DNA of 64,000 bases from Streptomyces griseochromogenes. Its GTDB lineage: Bacteria > Actinomycetota > Actinomycetes > Streptomycetales > Streptomycetaceae. Made by a program: the position numbers and the translations under genes. Positions 25,254 to 35,104 of the stretch are shown in pieces (the stretch's first letter is position 1; the number at the start of each line of letters is the position of its first letter). The stretch lies in contig NZ_CP016279.1 of assembly GCF_001542625.1 (NCBI RefSeq), positions 9,424,001 to 9,488,000 on the forward strand. The letters run 5' to 3'. A model generated the notes under the pieces. The model had not been told where the DNA came from and did not search any database. It worked only from the letters and a program-made list of their open reading frames with translations.

Positions 25254-25568
25254 TCACTCGTCGGCCTCCCGCCACTCGTCGAGCCGGATCCTCACCTGGT
25301 GATTGTGGGCGTGCCAGAAGACCTCACCGCTGACGCGGGCCCCGAGGGCCGGCAGGTCCGTCCCCAGCGGCATGGCCGTGATCTCCGCCAGCCCCACGGC
25401 GTCCGGGAAACCCTCTATACGTATGAAGACCCCGAAGGGCTGACGGCCGATGATCTCCCCGGTGATCCGGGCCCCCACGGGCAGAGCCGCGACGGTGGCC
25501 GCCCAGCTCCGGCGGACCACGTCCGCGTCCCGCACTTCGGCGCTCGTGGGCCAGGCGTACTCGTCCAT
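25254..25568 (-). CDS. S1 RNA-binding domain protein, 104 aa
   Basis: The start is taken at the ATG at 25568; a GTG codon directly upstream is also possible and no clear ribosome site is seen. A single S1-type OB fold is visible: GARITGEIIGRQPFGVFIRI, then VGLAEI and GARVSGEVFWHAHNHQVRIR. It is chromosomal, just outside attR, and transcribed toward the element. Before insertion it would have lain upstream of ettA in the same direction, so the two translation-related genes were probably neighbours. Confidence 0.7.
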   Translation of the reverse strand: MDEYAWPTSAEVRDADVVRRSWAATVAALPVGARITGEIIGRQPFGVFIRIEGFPDAVGLAEITAMPLGTDLPALGARVSGEVFWHAHNHQVRIRLDEWREADE

Positions 25569-25608
25569 CACCGGATCATCATGCCGTGACGCTTCACGGG
25601 CTGCCGCC

Positions 25609-26376
25609 TCAGCCGACCCGGCCCCAGCCCGGGGAGGGCGGCTGCGGCCAGACGGGCCGGCGCGGCAGGGCTGTCGGTGGCCGGTCGGACACCAGCCCGG
25701 CGGCGGAGGTCCGGCCGCTGAGCCAGCCGAGCAGCGTGTGTCCGGGACCGGCGATGGCGGGGCCTTCCGTGCCGACCTGCCAGGACCGGCCGAGATCGAC
25801 CGCTTCGACCGAGGAGGCGGCGAAGCCCTGGGCCTTGAACGCGGAGAGCGTGTCGTCGAGTGCCCACGAGACGTACGCGGTCGGCCAGTCCGCCGTGCGG
25901 TAGCCGACGCCCAGGTCCAGGTGATGGGTCTCCAGTTCCCGCAGACACCGCCGGAGGGTGAACCAGGCGGGGTGCCGCCAGCCCGCCAGGGCCGCGACCA
26001 TGCTCTGCCACGCCGCCGCGGGCATGTCCCGCGCCTCCGCCGCGAACCGCTCCAGGCAGCCGCGTACCTCGGCGACGAGTTCGGCGGCGGGCAACGCGGC
26101 GGTCTCCTCGGTCGCCCGAGCCATGGCGGCCGCGTCTGTGCGCGGCCCCGGCTCGGCGCCCGTGCGGGCCAGGCGCAGCAGCCACACATAGGCGTCGGCG
26201 CTGTGGGCCACATGGGCGAGCACATGGCCACGTGTCCAGCGCTCGAGCCGTGAGGGTGCTCGCAGTTCGGTGTCGGTCCGGTCGGTGACGGCCCTGGTGA
26301 GCCGACCGCTGGACCGGACGATGTCATCGATCAGGCCATGGATGTCGGCCGTGCTCATCGCAGCGGCACTGGTCAT
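25609..26376 (-). CDS. Maleylpyruvate isomerase family mycothiol-dependent enzyme
   Basis: 255 residues from the ATG at 26376 behind CGGGAG; an in-frame GTG lies two codons upstream. The N-terminal DinB/MDMPI fold is visible: LERWTRGHVLAHVAHSADAY, with a metal-ligand-like histidine, and later CLRELETHHLDLGVGY with the second histidine pair. These enzymes use mycothiol, the actinobacterial thiol, for isomerisation or transfer. The substrate is unknown. Confidence 0.85.
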   Translation of the reverse strand: MTSAAAMSTADIHGLIDDIVRSSGRLTRAVTDRTDTELRAPSRLERWTRGHVLAHVAHSADAYVWLLRLARTGAEPGPRTDAAAMARATEETAALPAAELVAEVRGCLERFAAEARDMPAAAWQSMVAALAGWRHPAWFTLRRCLRELETHHLDLGVGYRTADWPTAYVSWALDDTLSAFKAQGFAASSVEAVDLGRSWQVGTEGPAIAGPGHTLLGWLSGRTSAAGLVSDRPPTALPRRPVWPQPPSPGWGRVG

Positions 26377-26457
26377 GCGCACTCCCGAGTCTCGCGGTGA
26401 TTCGCCCGTGCGCGCGGCACAGGCCCTGCCGGCCGGGCCGGACCCGTCTCCCGAAGG

Positions 26458-27897
26458 TCACTCGCCGGGCTGCGTCTCCTTGCGGCGCAGTACCACCAGC
26501 ACCGCACCGCCGATCACCACCAGCCCGATGGCCACTCCCGCGATCAGGGGTGTGATCGCGGAGCCGCCCGTGGCGGCGAGGTCGGTGTCGGTCGTGGTGG
26601 TGTCTCCGCCCACCGTGGCGGGGCTGGGCCCGCTGAGGGTCTGGGTGGTCTTCGTGGTGAGCGTGCCCTGGGTCCTGCAGTCGAGGACGCCCGTGAAACG
26701 CCGGCTGAAGCCGTTCGGACCGGTGATCGTGAAGTCGTAGGCCTGGTCCTCCTGGAGCGGGACCGTCACCGTGCGGGAGGCCCCGGCGGGGATGGTGTGC
26801 TCGGCCCCCATCAGCTGGAAGGTGAAGGGCTGGTCGCCCTTGTTGGTCGCGGTGACGTCCACACCCCCCTCGGCGCAGTTCTTACGGGCCGACACGGCCG
26901 GTATGGCGCCCTTGGCCGCCCAGGTGGCGCCCGCGGTCGCCGAGACCGTCGACTCGCTGGAGCCGGCCAGGATCTGGGTCTGGCTGCGGCTCTCGGAGGC
27001 GAAGGCCCGGCCCACCGGCACGGTGGTCGACGCCTGCACGGTCAGCTGGGCCGAACCTCCCCCGGTGCCGAAAGCCTGGGAGGTGCCACCGGAGGCGTCT
27101 TCCGGGACGGCGAAGTACAGCCGGCTGCCGTCCTTCGCCGAGGTGATCACCTTGCCGGTCTTGTCGATGATCCGCACGCCGCTGGTGGCCGCGTCCGCGG
27201 GCGGGACCACCGTGACGCCGGTCGCGTTGGTGTGCACGGTCACCGGCCCGAGCCGCTCACCGGGGCGGCCGGAGACCTCGGGCGGGTCCAGGGTCAGCGA
27301 GGCCTGCGGCTCGACGCCGACGCGGGCGCTCTTCTCCAGGTAGTCGGCGAGCTTCTCGGCCTGTGGGTCCACTGCGTCGACCTTGGCACCGTCCGAGTAG
27401 CGCCAGATGGCCACCTGGGTACCGGCCGCCGCGTCCTGCTCGGTCAGCCCGCTCACCCGGGCCCGTCGGGCGAGCGCGGCGAGATCGTTGACCTGGGGGT
27501 AGGAGTTCTGCAGGATCCAGCGGATCCGGCCCGCGTCCTTGTTGGCGCCCAGCGAGGTGGAGCTCCAGGACGTCTCCTGGTAGCGGGCGTCGCGCTGGGT
27601 GGGGTTGTGGAGGTCGACGCAGTACGTCTGCAGGGTGCCGCCGCCGTCCACGGACATCTCGAACAGGCCCGCGGCCACCCGCTGGTCGCCGCCGTCCTCG
27701 TGGATCACGGCCTCGCCGTAGGTCTTCAGGCCGTTGATGGTGGCCGTCGCGCCGCCCTGCGACTGTGGTCTCTCGTCGGCCACGGCCGTGCCGGCGCCGG
27801 ACAGCACGCCGGCCGTCACCAGGCCGGAGACCAGCGTCACGGCGCCGAAGCGGGCCGTCGTGACGGACCGAGGAAACCCAGAGAACGCAGCAAGCAC
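26458..27897 (-). CDS. Thioester-domain (TQXA) surface protein with sortase signal
   Basis: 479 residues from the GTG at 27897, behind GAAGGGGAAT. A signal peptide lies at 1-40 (ends AGTAVA). The thioester domain has Cys93 in TYCVDLHNPT and Gln161 in the TQVA motif; in known TED adhesins this pair forms an internal thioester that can bond covalently to host or matrix amines. Repetitive beta-rich regions follow, then a Thr-rich stretch and a C-terminal LAATG (440-444), membrane helix and basic tail: a class E-type sortase substrate anchored to peptidoglycan. It is probably displayed on aerial hyphae or spores. Confidence 0.9.
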   Translation of the reverse strand: MLAAFSGFPRSVTTARFGAVTLVSGLVTAGVLSGAGTAVADERPQSQGGATATINGLKTYGEAVIHEDGGDQRVAAGLFEMSVDGGGTLQTYCVDLHNPTQRDARYQETSWSSTSLGANKDAGRIRWILQNSYPQVNDLAALARRARVSGLTEQDAAAGTQVAIWRYSDGAKVDAVDPQAEKLADYLEKSARVGVEPQASLTLDPPEVSGRPGERLGPVTVHTNATGVTVVPPADAATSGVRIIDKTGKVITSAKDGSRLYFAVPEDASGGTSQAFGTGGGSAQLTVQASTTVPVGRAFASESRSQTQILAGSSESTVSATAGATWAAKGAIPAVSARKNCAEGGVDVTATNKGDQPFTFQLMGAEHTIPAGASRTVTVPLQEDQAYDFTITGPNGFSRRFTGVLDCRTQGTLTTKTTQTLSGPSPATVGGDTTTTDTDLAATGGSAITPLIAGVAIGLVVIGGAVLVVLRRKETQPGE

Positions 27898-28284
27898 AGA
27901 ATTCCCCTTCGAGCAGGACCCGTTGGACGTGGGGGACGGTCCCACCAGCAGAATCGGCAGCCCCGAGGGCCACGCCCGGCATCCTATGGATCACGCGGAC
28001 CCCGCCCGGCCGGTCAGATCGTCTGATGGGCTATCCGATCCGGAATCGTTATCGCCGGGACCGGACACGAGCTGCGGTTATCGACAAATCCACCGATCGG
28101 GTCGGGGCGTTGGGGGTGTTGGGGGCGTTCGGACCGCATACGTCGATAAGCCGCAGATCGCTGAGCGCACGTCATGGATCGCAGGTCACGGATCGGCGAT
28201 CGAGGATCGCCGATCAGAGATGGCGCCGGCGGTGCCGGCGTAGCTGGTGGTGTTGACGGTTCAGGTGACATCGCACCTGTGACG
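27898..28284. other. Intergenic region with a perfect hairpin
   Basis: 387 bp between two minus-strand genes. gatcggcgatc-gag-gatcgccgatc (28191-28215) is a perfect 11 bp stem about 70 bp after ssbB and could end its transcript. A G-rich run (about 28108-28128) lies further left. No gene is seen. Confidence 0.5.
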
Positions 28285-28758
28285 TCATGTCACCGCCGCT
28301 GGTTCCGGGTGCTGTTGTGCCTGCTCGCCGTCCGGTGTGCCGACGGGCGGTGTCTCCCAGACGGGCTCCGGGCGTGCCGTCGCCGCCTGAGCCTCCGGCT
28401 TGGCCGCCCGGCGGAAGAGCGCCGTGCCCCGCGCCAGGTCATGGCCGACGGCCACCGCGTCGATGTCGGCCGACGCCCAGCTCTGCTGCCCCTCGCGCAC
28501 CTCCGTGCGCACCTTCAGCCGGCCCTGCACGACCACGGGCTGCCCCACCTCCACCGACGCCGCCACGTTCACGGCGAGCTGACGGTTGGCCCACACCGTG
28601 AAGAAGTTGGTGTGCCCGTCCGTCCAGGCGCTCTTCTCCCGGTCCCAGTAGCGCGAGGTCACCGCCAGCCGGAATCGCGCCGACGGGCCGGCCGCCAGCT
28701 CCCGGTACACCGGCGGCGTCGCCACGTTGCCCACCACACAGACCACGGTCTCGTTCAT
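28285..28758 (-). CDS. ssbB: Single-stranded DNA-binding protein SsbB
   Basis: 157 residues, ATG behind GGGAGGGG. The N-terminal OB fold (ETVVCVVGNVATPPVYREL through GRLKVRTEVREGQQSW) is followed by a short Pro/Glu tail that lacks the acidic DDxPF-type tip of the main SSB. Streptomyces SsbB is the short paralogue needed for chromosome segregation during sporulation. It lies downstream of the dynamin-like gene pair, matching their developmental role. Confidence 0.9.
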   Translation of the reverse strand: MNETVVCVVGNVATPPVYRELAAGPSARFRLAVTSRYWDREKSAWTDGHTNFFTVWANRQLAVNVAASVEVGQPVVVQGRLKVRTEVREGQQSWASADIDAVAVGHDLARGTALFRRAAKPEAQAATARPEPVWETPPVGTPDGEQAQQHPEPAAVT

Positions 28759-29074
28759 CGCGAACCCCTCCCTCGCCCGGCCGCCCCTCACGGCGGTGCG
28801 GACACGCGTACGGGCCCTTCCCGTACGGCTGCGTCTGCCGTGCCCGGCGCACACATCCCGTGTGCGCGGTCGCACGTCACGCCGATCGCGGACGCCGCTC
28901 GCCCTCGCTTCTCGCCGGGCGTGCGACGCGATCGCCGTGTCATCAGACTGCCTCCGCCGGGCTGGGCCCGCTGAGCGCTGTGGACGGCCACCCACCTGTG
29001 GAAAACCCCGCCACCCCATCGAGTGACCCGTGTCCCTCCGCTTCCCTCTCACCCACCCCGTCCTCCGGCCTGCC
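28759..29074. other. Intergenic region between dynB and ssbB
   Basis: 316 bp. It contains a hairpin, cgtacggg...cccgtacg (28807-28827), that could act in the ssbB leader or end dynB transcription. No gene is seen. Confidence 0.45.
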
Positions 29075-31519
29075 TCACCCCACCCCGGCCTTGGCCCCGG
29101 ACCGCGCCACCCGCCCGTACTGTTCGCGCACCTCCCGGTAGCGCAGCAGCTCCGCCGCCAGTGGATCGAGCACCCGGGCCCGGCCGCAGCCCGCGGCCGC
29201 CTCCCGCAGCCGTCTTTCGGCGTCCATGCCGTACCGCCGCGCCGGACCTCTGGCCGCCATCCGGCAGGCCCACTCGACCAGCGGCCCGCCGACGATCCCG
29301 CACACCATCAGCAGGACCGGCACCCCGAGGTTGGGCGCCATGACGCCGGCGATCTGGCCCGCCAGCCACGCACCGCCCACGATCTGCAGCAGGGTCATGG
29401 CCGCCTGGACCAGCACGGCGACCGGCCACCACCCCGGCCTGGGCGGCCGCCCCGGTGGCAGTCCGGCGCGCGCCGCCAGCTCGTCCAGCGCCTCGGACAG
29501 GCCCTGGGAGCCGCGTGCGGACGCCTCGCGCACCGCCTGTGCCCACGGCGCGGGCAGACCGGCCGAGGCCCGGTCGGTCACCGTACGGACCGCCTGCTCG
29601 ACCCGCTGGCGGGCCGTGGTCTCCTCGTCGGCCTGTGCGCGCACCGGGAGCCGGCCGGTCGTGTGTTCGCCGCGGCCCTGGTACCAGCGCCACAGCCGCA
29701 GCCAGGGGGTACCGCAGGCACGGTTGGCGTTGCGCAGCCAGGCGCGTTCTGCGGCCTCGCCGGCCGCGGTGGCGCCCACGGCGTCCGCGAGCCGGTCGGC
29801 GAACTCCTCCCGTGCCTCCTCGCTGAGGCCGACGCGCCGGCCGGTGGCGTAGGAGGGCCGCAGGCGGTCCGCCGCGGCGTCCAGGTCGGCCGCGACCCGG
29901 CGGGCCGCCGCGCCGCGCTCCGCCACGAAATCGCCCAGTGACTCGCGCAGTTCGGCGACGCCGTCGCCGGTGAGCGCGGACAGCGCGAGCACGGTGGCGC
30001 CCGGTTCGCCGTACTCGCCGAGCGCCACGCCGTCCTCGTCCAGCAGCCGGCGCAGATCGTCGAGGACCTGGTCGGCGGCCTCTCCGGGCAGCCGGTCGAT
30101 CTGGTTGAGGACGATGAACATGACCTCGGCGTGGCCTGCCAAGGGCCGCAGATAGCGCTCGTGGAGGACGGCGTCGGCGTACTTCTCCGGGTCGACCACC
30201 CAGATGACCGCGTCGACCAGCTTCAGGATCCGGTCGACGTGTTCGCGGTGCTGGACCGCCGCCGAGTCGTGGTCGGGCAGGTCGATCAGGACGAGCCCGT
30301 GCAGTTGCGCCTCGCTCTCCGGGCTCTGTACGGGCCGCCGGCGCAGTCGGCCGGGGATGCCGAGCCGGTCGATGAGGCCCGCCGCGCCGTCGCTCCAGCT
30401 GCAGGCGATCGGGGCCGCGGTGGTCGGGCGCCGTACGCCGGTCTCCGAAATGGGCGTTCCGGCGAGCGAGTTGAACAACTGCGACTTTCCGCTGCCGGTG
30501 GCACCCGCGATGGCGACGACGGTGTGCTGCCCGGAGAGCTTGCGCCGGGCGGCCGCCTCGTCCAGGACACGGCCCGCCTCGGCGAGGGTGCTGCTGTCCA
30601 GGCGGTTACGGGAGAGGCCGACGAGTTCGCGCAGGGCGTCCAGGCGGGAGCGGAGGGGGCCGTCGTAGGCCAGCCGTGCCGGGATGCGGCTGCTGCCCGG
30701 AGCGCGCGCGGGCTTGTCGAGTGCGGAGGCGCCCCCTTCGGCCAGGGCGGCCGCGGTGTTCTCGGTCACCCGCCGGGCGATGAGACCGTCGTCCCAGACC
30801 TCGACGAGGTCGGCGTCGTCGTCCTGGCCGAGGCCGACCGGCCCGCCGCCGGCGGCCTTCTCCGCGTCCGCGGCCTTCCCCGCGTCCCCGGTCTTCCTCG
30901 GGATCCCGGCGTTGCCGGAGTCCCCGGCCTTTCCGTTGGTCCTGCCGGTTCCCCTGACCCCGGCGGTTCCGCCGGCCGCGGCCGGCGCTCCCCTGGCCCC
31001 GGCGGCCCCGGTGTTCCCGGCCGTCCCGCCGTCCTTGGTTCGTGCGCGCGAACCGTTCCTCGCGTCGGCGTCACCGGCGGGGGCCGCCACGCGCGCGTGG
31101 CGCTCCCGGTCCGGGCTGTCCACCCGCTCCTTGGGCACACGCGCGTGCCGCTCCCTGCCCGCGCCGTCCACGCGCTCCTCGGGCACACGCGCGTGCCGCC
31201 CGCCGTCCCTCTGCGTGTCCCGGTCCTGCGGCCGGGTGTCGGCACCGGTCTCGGCGGCACGTTCCGGGGAGGAGCCCGTTCCGGGAAGGGCGTCGCCGGA
31301 GCCGCCGTCCACCGGCCGGCGGAGGTCACCGGCCTCTCCCTCCCCTTGGGGCCGTCCGTTGACGCGGTCCGTGGACCCGGACTCCGCTGCCTTGGAGCCA
31401 TCGCCCTGCTCGCTGTGTCCCATGGGGTTCCGGGGATTCAGTTGGTTCAGATGATTCAGGTGATCCATGTGATCGGTGTGGTCCGTGTGGTCGTGGTCGG
31501 CGACGGCGGTCACGGGCAC
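29075..31519 (-). CDS. dynB: Dynamin-like GTPase with membrane segments (DynB-like)
   Basis: 814 residues if started at the GTG at 31519; a second GTG two codons later (31513) is better spaced from AAGGAG. The first about 270 residues are disordered: a His-rich [20 protein letters not shown], repeats of RHARVPxERVD, and a Gly/Ala-rich stretch. A GTPase domain follows, with [10 protein letters not shown] and DLPDHDS, a helical region, and two membrane helices ([33 protein letters not shown]). In Streptomyces, DynA and DynB are dynamin-like proteins that stabilise FtsZ ladders during sporulation septation; this is the membrane-spanning partner. It overlaps the upstream gene by 10 bases. Confidence 0.85.
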   Translation of the reverse strand: MPVTAVADHDHTDHTDHMDHLNHLNQLNPRNPMGHSEQGDGSKAAESGSTDRVNGRPQGEGEAGDLRRPVDGGSGDALPGTGSSPERAAETGADTRPQDRDTQRDGGRHARVPEERVDGAGRERHARVPKERVDSPDRERHARVAAPAGDADARNGSRARTKDGGTAGNTGAAGARGAPAAAGGTAGVRGTGRTNGKAGDSGNAGIPRKTGDAGKAADAEKAAGGGPVGLGQDDDADLVEVWDDGLIARRVTENTAAALAEGGASALDKPARAPGSSRIPARLAYDGPLRSRLDALRELVGLSRNRLDSSTLAEAGRVLDEAAARRKLSGQHTVVAIAGATGSGKSQLFNSLAGTPISETGVRRPTTAAPIACSWSDGAAGLIDRLGIPGRLRRRPVQSPESEAQLHGLVLIDLPDHDSAAVQHREHVDRILKLVDAVIWVVDPEKYADAVLHERYLRPLAGHAEVMFIVLNQIDRLPGEAADQVLDDLRRLLDEDGVALGEYGEPGATVLALSALTGDGVAELRESLGDFVAERGAAARRVAADLDAAADRLRPSYATGRRVGLSEEAREEFADRLADAVGATAAGEAAERAWLRNANRACGTPWLRLWRWYQGRGEHTTGRLPVRAQADEETTARQRVEQAVRTVTDRASAGLPAPWAQAVREASARGSQGLSEALDELAARAGLPPGRPPRPGWWPVAVLVQAAMTLLQIVGGAWLAGQIAGVMAPNLGVPVLLMVCGIVGGPLVEWACRMAARGPARRYGMDAERRLREAAAGCGRARVLDPLAAELLRYREVREQYGRVARSGAKAGVG

Positions 31520-33162
31520 CTCTCCTTCTGCAGTACGGACAGCGCGGCAATGATTTCGGCCTGGGGGTCGGCATTGACGTCCAGCGCGTCGAGCGGGGCG
31601 AGGCGCCGTTCACGCTCGCGGTGCATGACGCGGTCGACGTGTTCGGTCAGCAGGCGCCCGGCCCGGTCACGCAGCCGCAGCGCGCCGTGGGGGCCGATCC
31701 GCTGGGCGAGCCCTTCGCCCGCGTTGCGTGCCCGACGCCCGCCCAGCAGCACGGTGGCGACCAAGGCGGCGACGGCCTCGGAGTCGGGGGCGCCGTTGCG
31801 GTCGAATTCCCGCACCTCGTCCTCGGCGTACTCCTCCAGCTCCCGGCGCCAGCGCCGTACCGCGAGCCCGATGCGGTGCTCGGCGTTCTCCATGGAGGGA
31901 TCCCGCCCGGCGAGCGCGGGAGCGTCCGCGGCGGGCTCGCGCCGCCACGCCTCGTCGATGCGCTCGTCGGCGGCGGTGACGGAGCACACCAGCAGCGAGG
32001 CGAGGCTCTCCACGAGCGCGTCCAGCAGTTCGCCCGCGGTGCAGTCGAGCGGGAAGGCCCGCCATCGCTTGAGAGCGTCCCCGGCGAGTACGGCCCCGGA
32101 CTTCAGCCGGCCACGCACGCGCTCGTCCTCGCTGTCGTACGCCCCGTCGATGGCCGAGGTGAGCCGGAGCGCGGCCGCGTACTGGGCGGCCGCGGCCCCG
32201 GCCAGCTCGGGCAGGCGCGATTTCAGCGAGTCGAGGAGGCCGTGCGCCGTACGGGCCAGGACCTGCTGGCGGTCCCCCGAGTCCTGGACGTGATGCACGA
32301 GCCAGGTCCGCAGGGCTGCCACGGCGCTGGCCGGCAGCAGGCCGCCGCCCCAGGCCGACTCGGGCAGCTCGGGCACGGTGAAGCGGGGTACGTCGCCGAG
32401 CCCGGCCTTGGTGAGCAGGGCGCCGTAATGCCGGGACACCTCCGAGACGACCTGGTGCGGCACGCGGTCGAGGACGCTCACCAGGGTGGCGTCGTACTCC
32501 TTGGCGGTGCGCAACAGGTGCCAGGGGATGGCGTCGGCGTAGCGGGCCGCCGTGGTGACCATGACCCAGACGTCGGCTGCGCAGATCAGCCGGGCGGCCA
32601 GGACACGGTTCTCGGCGATCAGCGAGTCGATGTCGGGGGCGTCGAGCAGGGCGAGCCCGCGCGGGAGCGTGTCGGCGGTCACGACGCGCAGCGCGCGCGG
32701 GGAGTCCTCGCCGGAGACCAGGAGATCGTCTCCCGCGTCCTGGTCGGGGGCCCACACGCGGGTGAGGTCGGGCAGCACGCGCAGACCGCTGAACCAGTGA
32801 TGGTCCTCCGGATGGCACACCAGGACAGGTGTGCGGGTCGTCGGCCGCAGCACACCCGCCTCGCTGACCCGCCGTCCCACGAGGGAATTCACCAGGGTCG
32901 ACTTGCCGGCCCCGGTGGACCCGCCGACGACGGCGAGCAGGGGCGCAGCGGGCTCCCGCAGCCGGGGCACCAGATAGTCGTCGAGCTGGGCGAGCAGCTC
33001 GTCGCGGTTGGCACGCGCGCGTGGGGCCCCGGCCAGGGGCAGCGGAAAGCGTGCGGCTGCGACGCGGTCGCGCAGTTCGGAGAGTGCGTCGAGCAGCTGA
33101 GGCCGTACGTCCAAGGTCACCACATGCGAAGAATGCCCAATTTTAGGGGAATTCTGAAGCAT
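31510..33162 (-). CDS. dynA: Dynamin-like GTPase (DynA-like)
   Basis: 550 residues from 33162, but a start at one of the tandem GTGs at 33123/33120 ([14 protein letters not shown]) is at least as likely. Neither has a ribosome site; a TAAAAT box about 20 bases before 33123 suggests a leaderless message. GSTGAGKST is at 81-89, a switch region ([10 protein letters not shown]) and DAPDIDS follow, then long helical segments typical of the dynamin stalk. There is no clear membrane helix. It is the first gene of the dynA-dynB pair followed by ssbB. Confidence 0.85.
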   Translation of the reverse strand: MLQNSPKIGHSSHVVTLDVRPQLLDALSELRDRVAAARFPLPLAGAPRARANRDELLAQLDDYLVPRLREPAAPLLAVVGGSTGAGKSTLVNSLVGRRVSEAGVLRPTTRTPVLVCHPEDHHWFSGLRVLPDLTRVWAPDQDAGDDLLVSGEDSPRALRVVTADTLPRGLALLDAPDIDSLIAENRVLAARLICAADVWVMVTTAARYADAIPWHLLRTAKEYDATLVSVLDRVPHQVVSEVSRHYGALLTKAGLGDVPRFTVPELPESAWGGGLLPASAVAALRTWLVHHVQDSGDRQQVLARTAHGLLDSLKSRLPELAGAAAAQYAAALRLTSAIDGAYDSEDERVRGRLKSGAVLAGDALKRWRAFPLDCTAGELLDALVESLASLLVCSVTAADERIDEAWRREPAADAPALAGRDPSMENAEHRIGLAVRRWRRELEEYAEDEVREFDRNGAPDSEAVAALVATVLLGGRRARNAGEGLAQRIGPHGALRLRDRAGRLLTEHVDRVMHRERERRLAPLDALDVNADPQAEIIAALSVLQKERCP

Positions 33163-33394
33163 ATGGACATCTCAGCGCGCCGATGGAACACAACGGGCGT
33201 AAGGGACGACTGGGACGCGGGCACAGTCCAGGCATAACGAGTGCACAACACCCTGTGCCTCGGGCGCCAAAAGCGGTGCGCGATTCGCACCTGCCTGCGA
33301 TTATCAGGACCGCTTCACCGAACCTCCACATCGAGCCACGGAGGCGAAGCAGCCGGGTCGAGGAACGGGGAGCCTTATCCTTGTCCCGCACCAG

Positions 33395-33470
33395 GCCCCC
33401 GTAGCTCAGTGGATAGAGCAGGCGCCTTCTAAGCGCTTGGCCGCAGGTTCGAGTCCTGCCGGGGGCGCCA
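33395..33470 (+). tRNA. tRNA-Arg (anticodon TCT)
   Basis: A complete cloverleaf with encoded CCA: acceptor gcccccg/cgggggc, D arm gctcagtggatagagc, anticodon loop cttctaa giving TCT, T arm gcagg-ttcgagt-cctgc. Conserved bases are in place. It reads rare AGA codons. No integration is seen at it. Confidence 0.97.
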
Positions 33471-33989
33471 CTGAACCTCTGACCTGGGAGCACGGAAGAC
33501 GGCGTGCCTTCCCTGCGGCGTACATCGGGCGCCGCCCGTGCGGCACGGGCCTCGGCAACGGTACGGCGCGGTATCGCGGTGAACATAGATGCCGGCAGAT
33601 GTCATCACCCGGTCGGCTTCGCGTCGCCTTCCGGGGAACCCGTCTCCCCGGCGGCTCGGCTGTCCGGCGATGGACGGGGGCGGCCTGATCACGGCCGGGA
33701 GCACCGGACGCCCGTCCGGTGTCGATCAAGTGCCCGGCGGCATCGGACACGCAAGGGCGCTCGCCGATGCCCGGTGAAGACCGCCGGCGATGCCGGACGA
33801 CGACCGCAGCCGCGCCGGGGGAGCCAAGAGCCCCCGCCGACGCGGCTGCGGTACCTCAAACACGACGTCTGTCTGCCGCCGGATCCACGAATTTCCGGAA
33901 CGGCCGCCTCCCACGGTGTCGCCGACGCCTCAACAGACGGCTCGGCAAGGCATGGCGGTCTCGGGGAGAAGAGCGCGCCACGCGGCCGG
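33471..33989. other. 519 bp with no recognisable gene
   Basis: I see no gene, terminator or strong repeat here. The overlapping open frames on both strands have Arg/Pro/Ala-rich products typical of antisense readings. Confidence 0.45.
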
Positions 33990-34268
33990 TCAGAACGCCC
34001 GGCTGTTGCAGCCCATGTCCGAACCGAGGTGGCTCTCCTGCGCACCCGGGTTGCCCTCGCCGTTGAGCGCGTTGCCCAGCGCGCCGTTGATGGCGCCGAT
34101 TTCGCCGAGGACCGAGATGTTCATGTCGTGCGAACGGCACTCGATGCCCTGCGTGACGTCGAAGTCGTCGCTGCCCTCACCGTGGGCAAAGGCGGTACCG
34201 ACGCCGAGGGAGCCGACGGTACCGAGGACGGCAGCGCCCACGACGGCGAACTTCTGAAGCTTGCGCAT
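33990..34268 (-). CDS. Small secreted protein, family 1 (copy a), 92 aa
   Basis: ATG behind GGAGAAGAA. A signal peptide (MRKLQKFAVVGAAVLGTVGS, ending TAFA) is followed by a mature part of about 64 residues with the family pattern C-x-SHDxN...LGExGxxNGxLGNxLNGEGNPGAQE and a final MGCNS. Two cysteines frame about 40 residues. Close paralogues lie at 36560 and 37132 and a decayed one at about 38054. The leader contains the same cgatc...gatcg hairpin as theirs. The family is not recognised; a secreted surface role is inferred. Confidence 0.75.
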   Translation of the reverse strand: MRKLQKFAVVGAAVLGTVGSLGVGTAFAHGEGSDDFDVTQGIECRSHDMNISVLGEIGAINGALGNALNGEGNPGAQESHLGSDMGCNSRAF

Positions 34269-34293
34269 TTCTTCTCCGTTGGTCGAGCGGATG

Positions 34294-34310
34294 CGATCCG
34301 CAGCAGATCG
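34294..34310. promoter_or_regulatory. Conserved leader hairpin, copy a
   Basis: cgatccgcagcagatcg lies upstream of the 34268 start (minus strand). The same element in the same position precedes the genes at 36560 and 37132. Confidence 0.55.
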
Positions 34311-34342
34311 AGTTGGGACGGCGGACGGTTACGGGGAGGACA

Positions 34343-35104
34343 TCAGCCGAGTCGGGGCAGACCCAACTGGCCAACGGGAGGCGCCGCGACCGATCCGAGG
34401 CCGAGCGGGGCCACCTCCGGCGCGGGCGGCGCGAGCAGCGGGTTGATGAGCGGGTTCACCTGGGGGTTCACCTGCGGGTTCACCTGCGGCGCGACATGCG
34501 GCGCGGGCTCCGGGTTGAAGGCCTGGGGCACCTCGACCTGCGGGGCGACCTTCGGCATGACCTCCGGCGCCGTCTGCGGGGTGACCTGCGGCATGACCTG
34601 CGGCGCCTGCTGGGGGGCGGCCTGCTGCGGGCCGTACGGCGAGTCGGAGCTCTGCGCGTAACCCCTCGATGACGCCGAGGCGGCGGCGTAACCACCCTGC
34701 GGCGGGGCCGGCGGCGGCGGAGGCGGGGCCTGCATCATCGGCGGGGCGTAGGACTGCGGACCGGAGGCCTGTGCGATGCCCGTCGAACGCGCCGTCGCCG
34801 TGGCCTGCGGACCGTTCTGCTGGGGCGGCTGGTACTGCGGAGCCTGGTACTGGGGTGCCGGATACTGGGGAGCCGCGTACTGGGGAGGAGCCTGGTACTG
34901 CGGAGCCGGGTACTGGGGGGGCGCCGAGTACTGCGGTGCCGCGTACTGAGGAGCTTGGTACTGCGGAGCGGGGTAGTCGGGAGCGGGCGCCGGATAGGCG
35001 CCTGGGTACCCGAATTGAGCATCGGCGTGACTGACGCCGGCGCCGATGGCGGACAGACCGCCGGCCGCTGCTACGACGAGCGCGGCCTTGTGAAGCTTGC
35101 GCAT
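34343..35104 (-). CDS. Secreted Pro/Gln/Tyr-repeat protein, 253 aa
   Basis: A signal peptide (MRKLHKAALVVAAAGGLSAI, ending SHA) is followed by about 15 repeats of APQY/PPQY-like units (about 30-95), a QPPQQNGPQ linker, and a second repeat region of PQVxPQ/NPQVNPQ units (about 165-225) that ends in a Pro/Leu-rich tail. There are no cysteines in the mature part. Low-complexity extended proteins of this kind may coat or bind the cell wall; similar NPQ repeats occur in the 35873 product. The leader tgaagggccgagggttcc is shared with 35873 and, with variations, with 39791. Confidence 0.75.
   Translation of the reverse strand: MRKLHKAALVVAAAGGLSAIGAGVSHADAQFGYPGAYPAPAPDYPAPQYQAPQYAAPQYSAPPQYPAPQYQAPPQYAAPQYPAPQYQAPQYQPPQQNGPQATATARSTGIAQASGPQSYAPPMMQAPPPPPPAPPQGGYAAASASSRGYAQSSDSPYGPQQAAPQQAPQVMPQVTPQTAPEVMPKVAPQVEVPQAFNPEPAPHVAPQVNPQVNPQVNPLINPLLAPPAPEVAPLGLGSVAAPPVGQLGLPRLG

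Noticed and set aside
31080..31200. Possible CRISPR array in tandem repeats
   Set aside because: The repeats are in frame inside the dynB-like coding sequence, with no uniform spacers.
33143..33586. Open frame opposite the tRNA-Arg gene (product containing GRTRTCGQALRRR)
   Set aside because: It is an antisense reading across the tRNA; such peptides are well-known artefacts.
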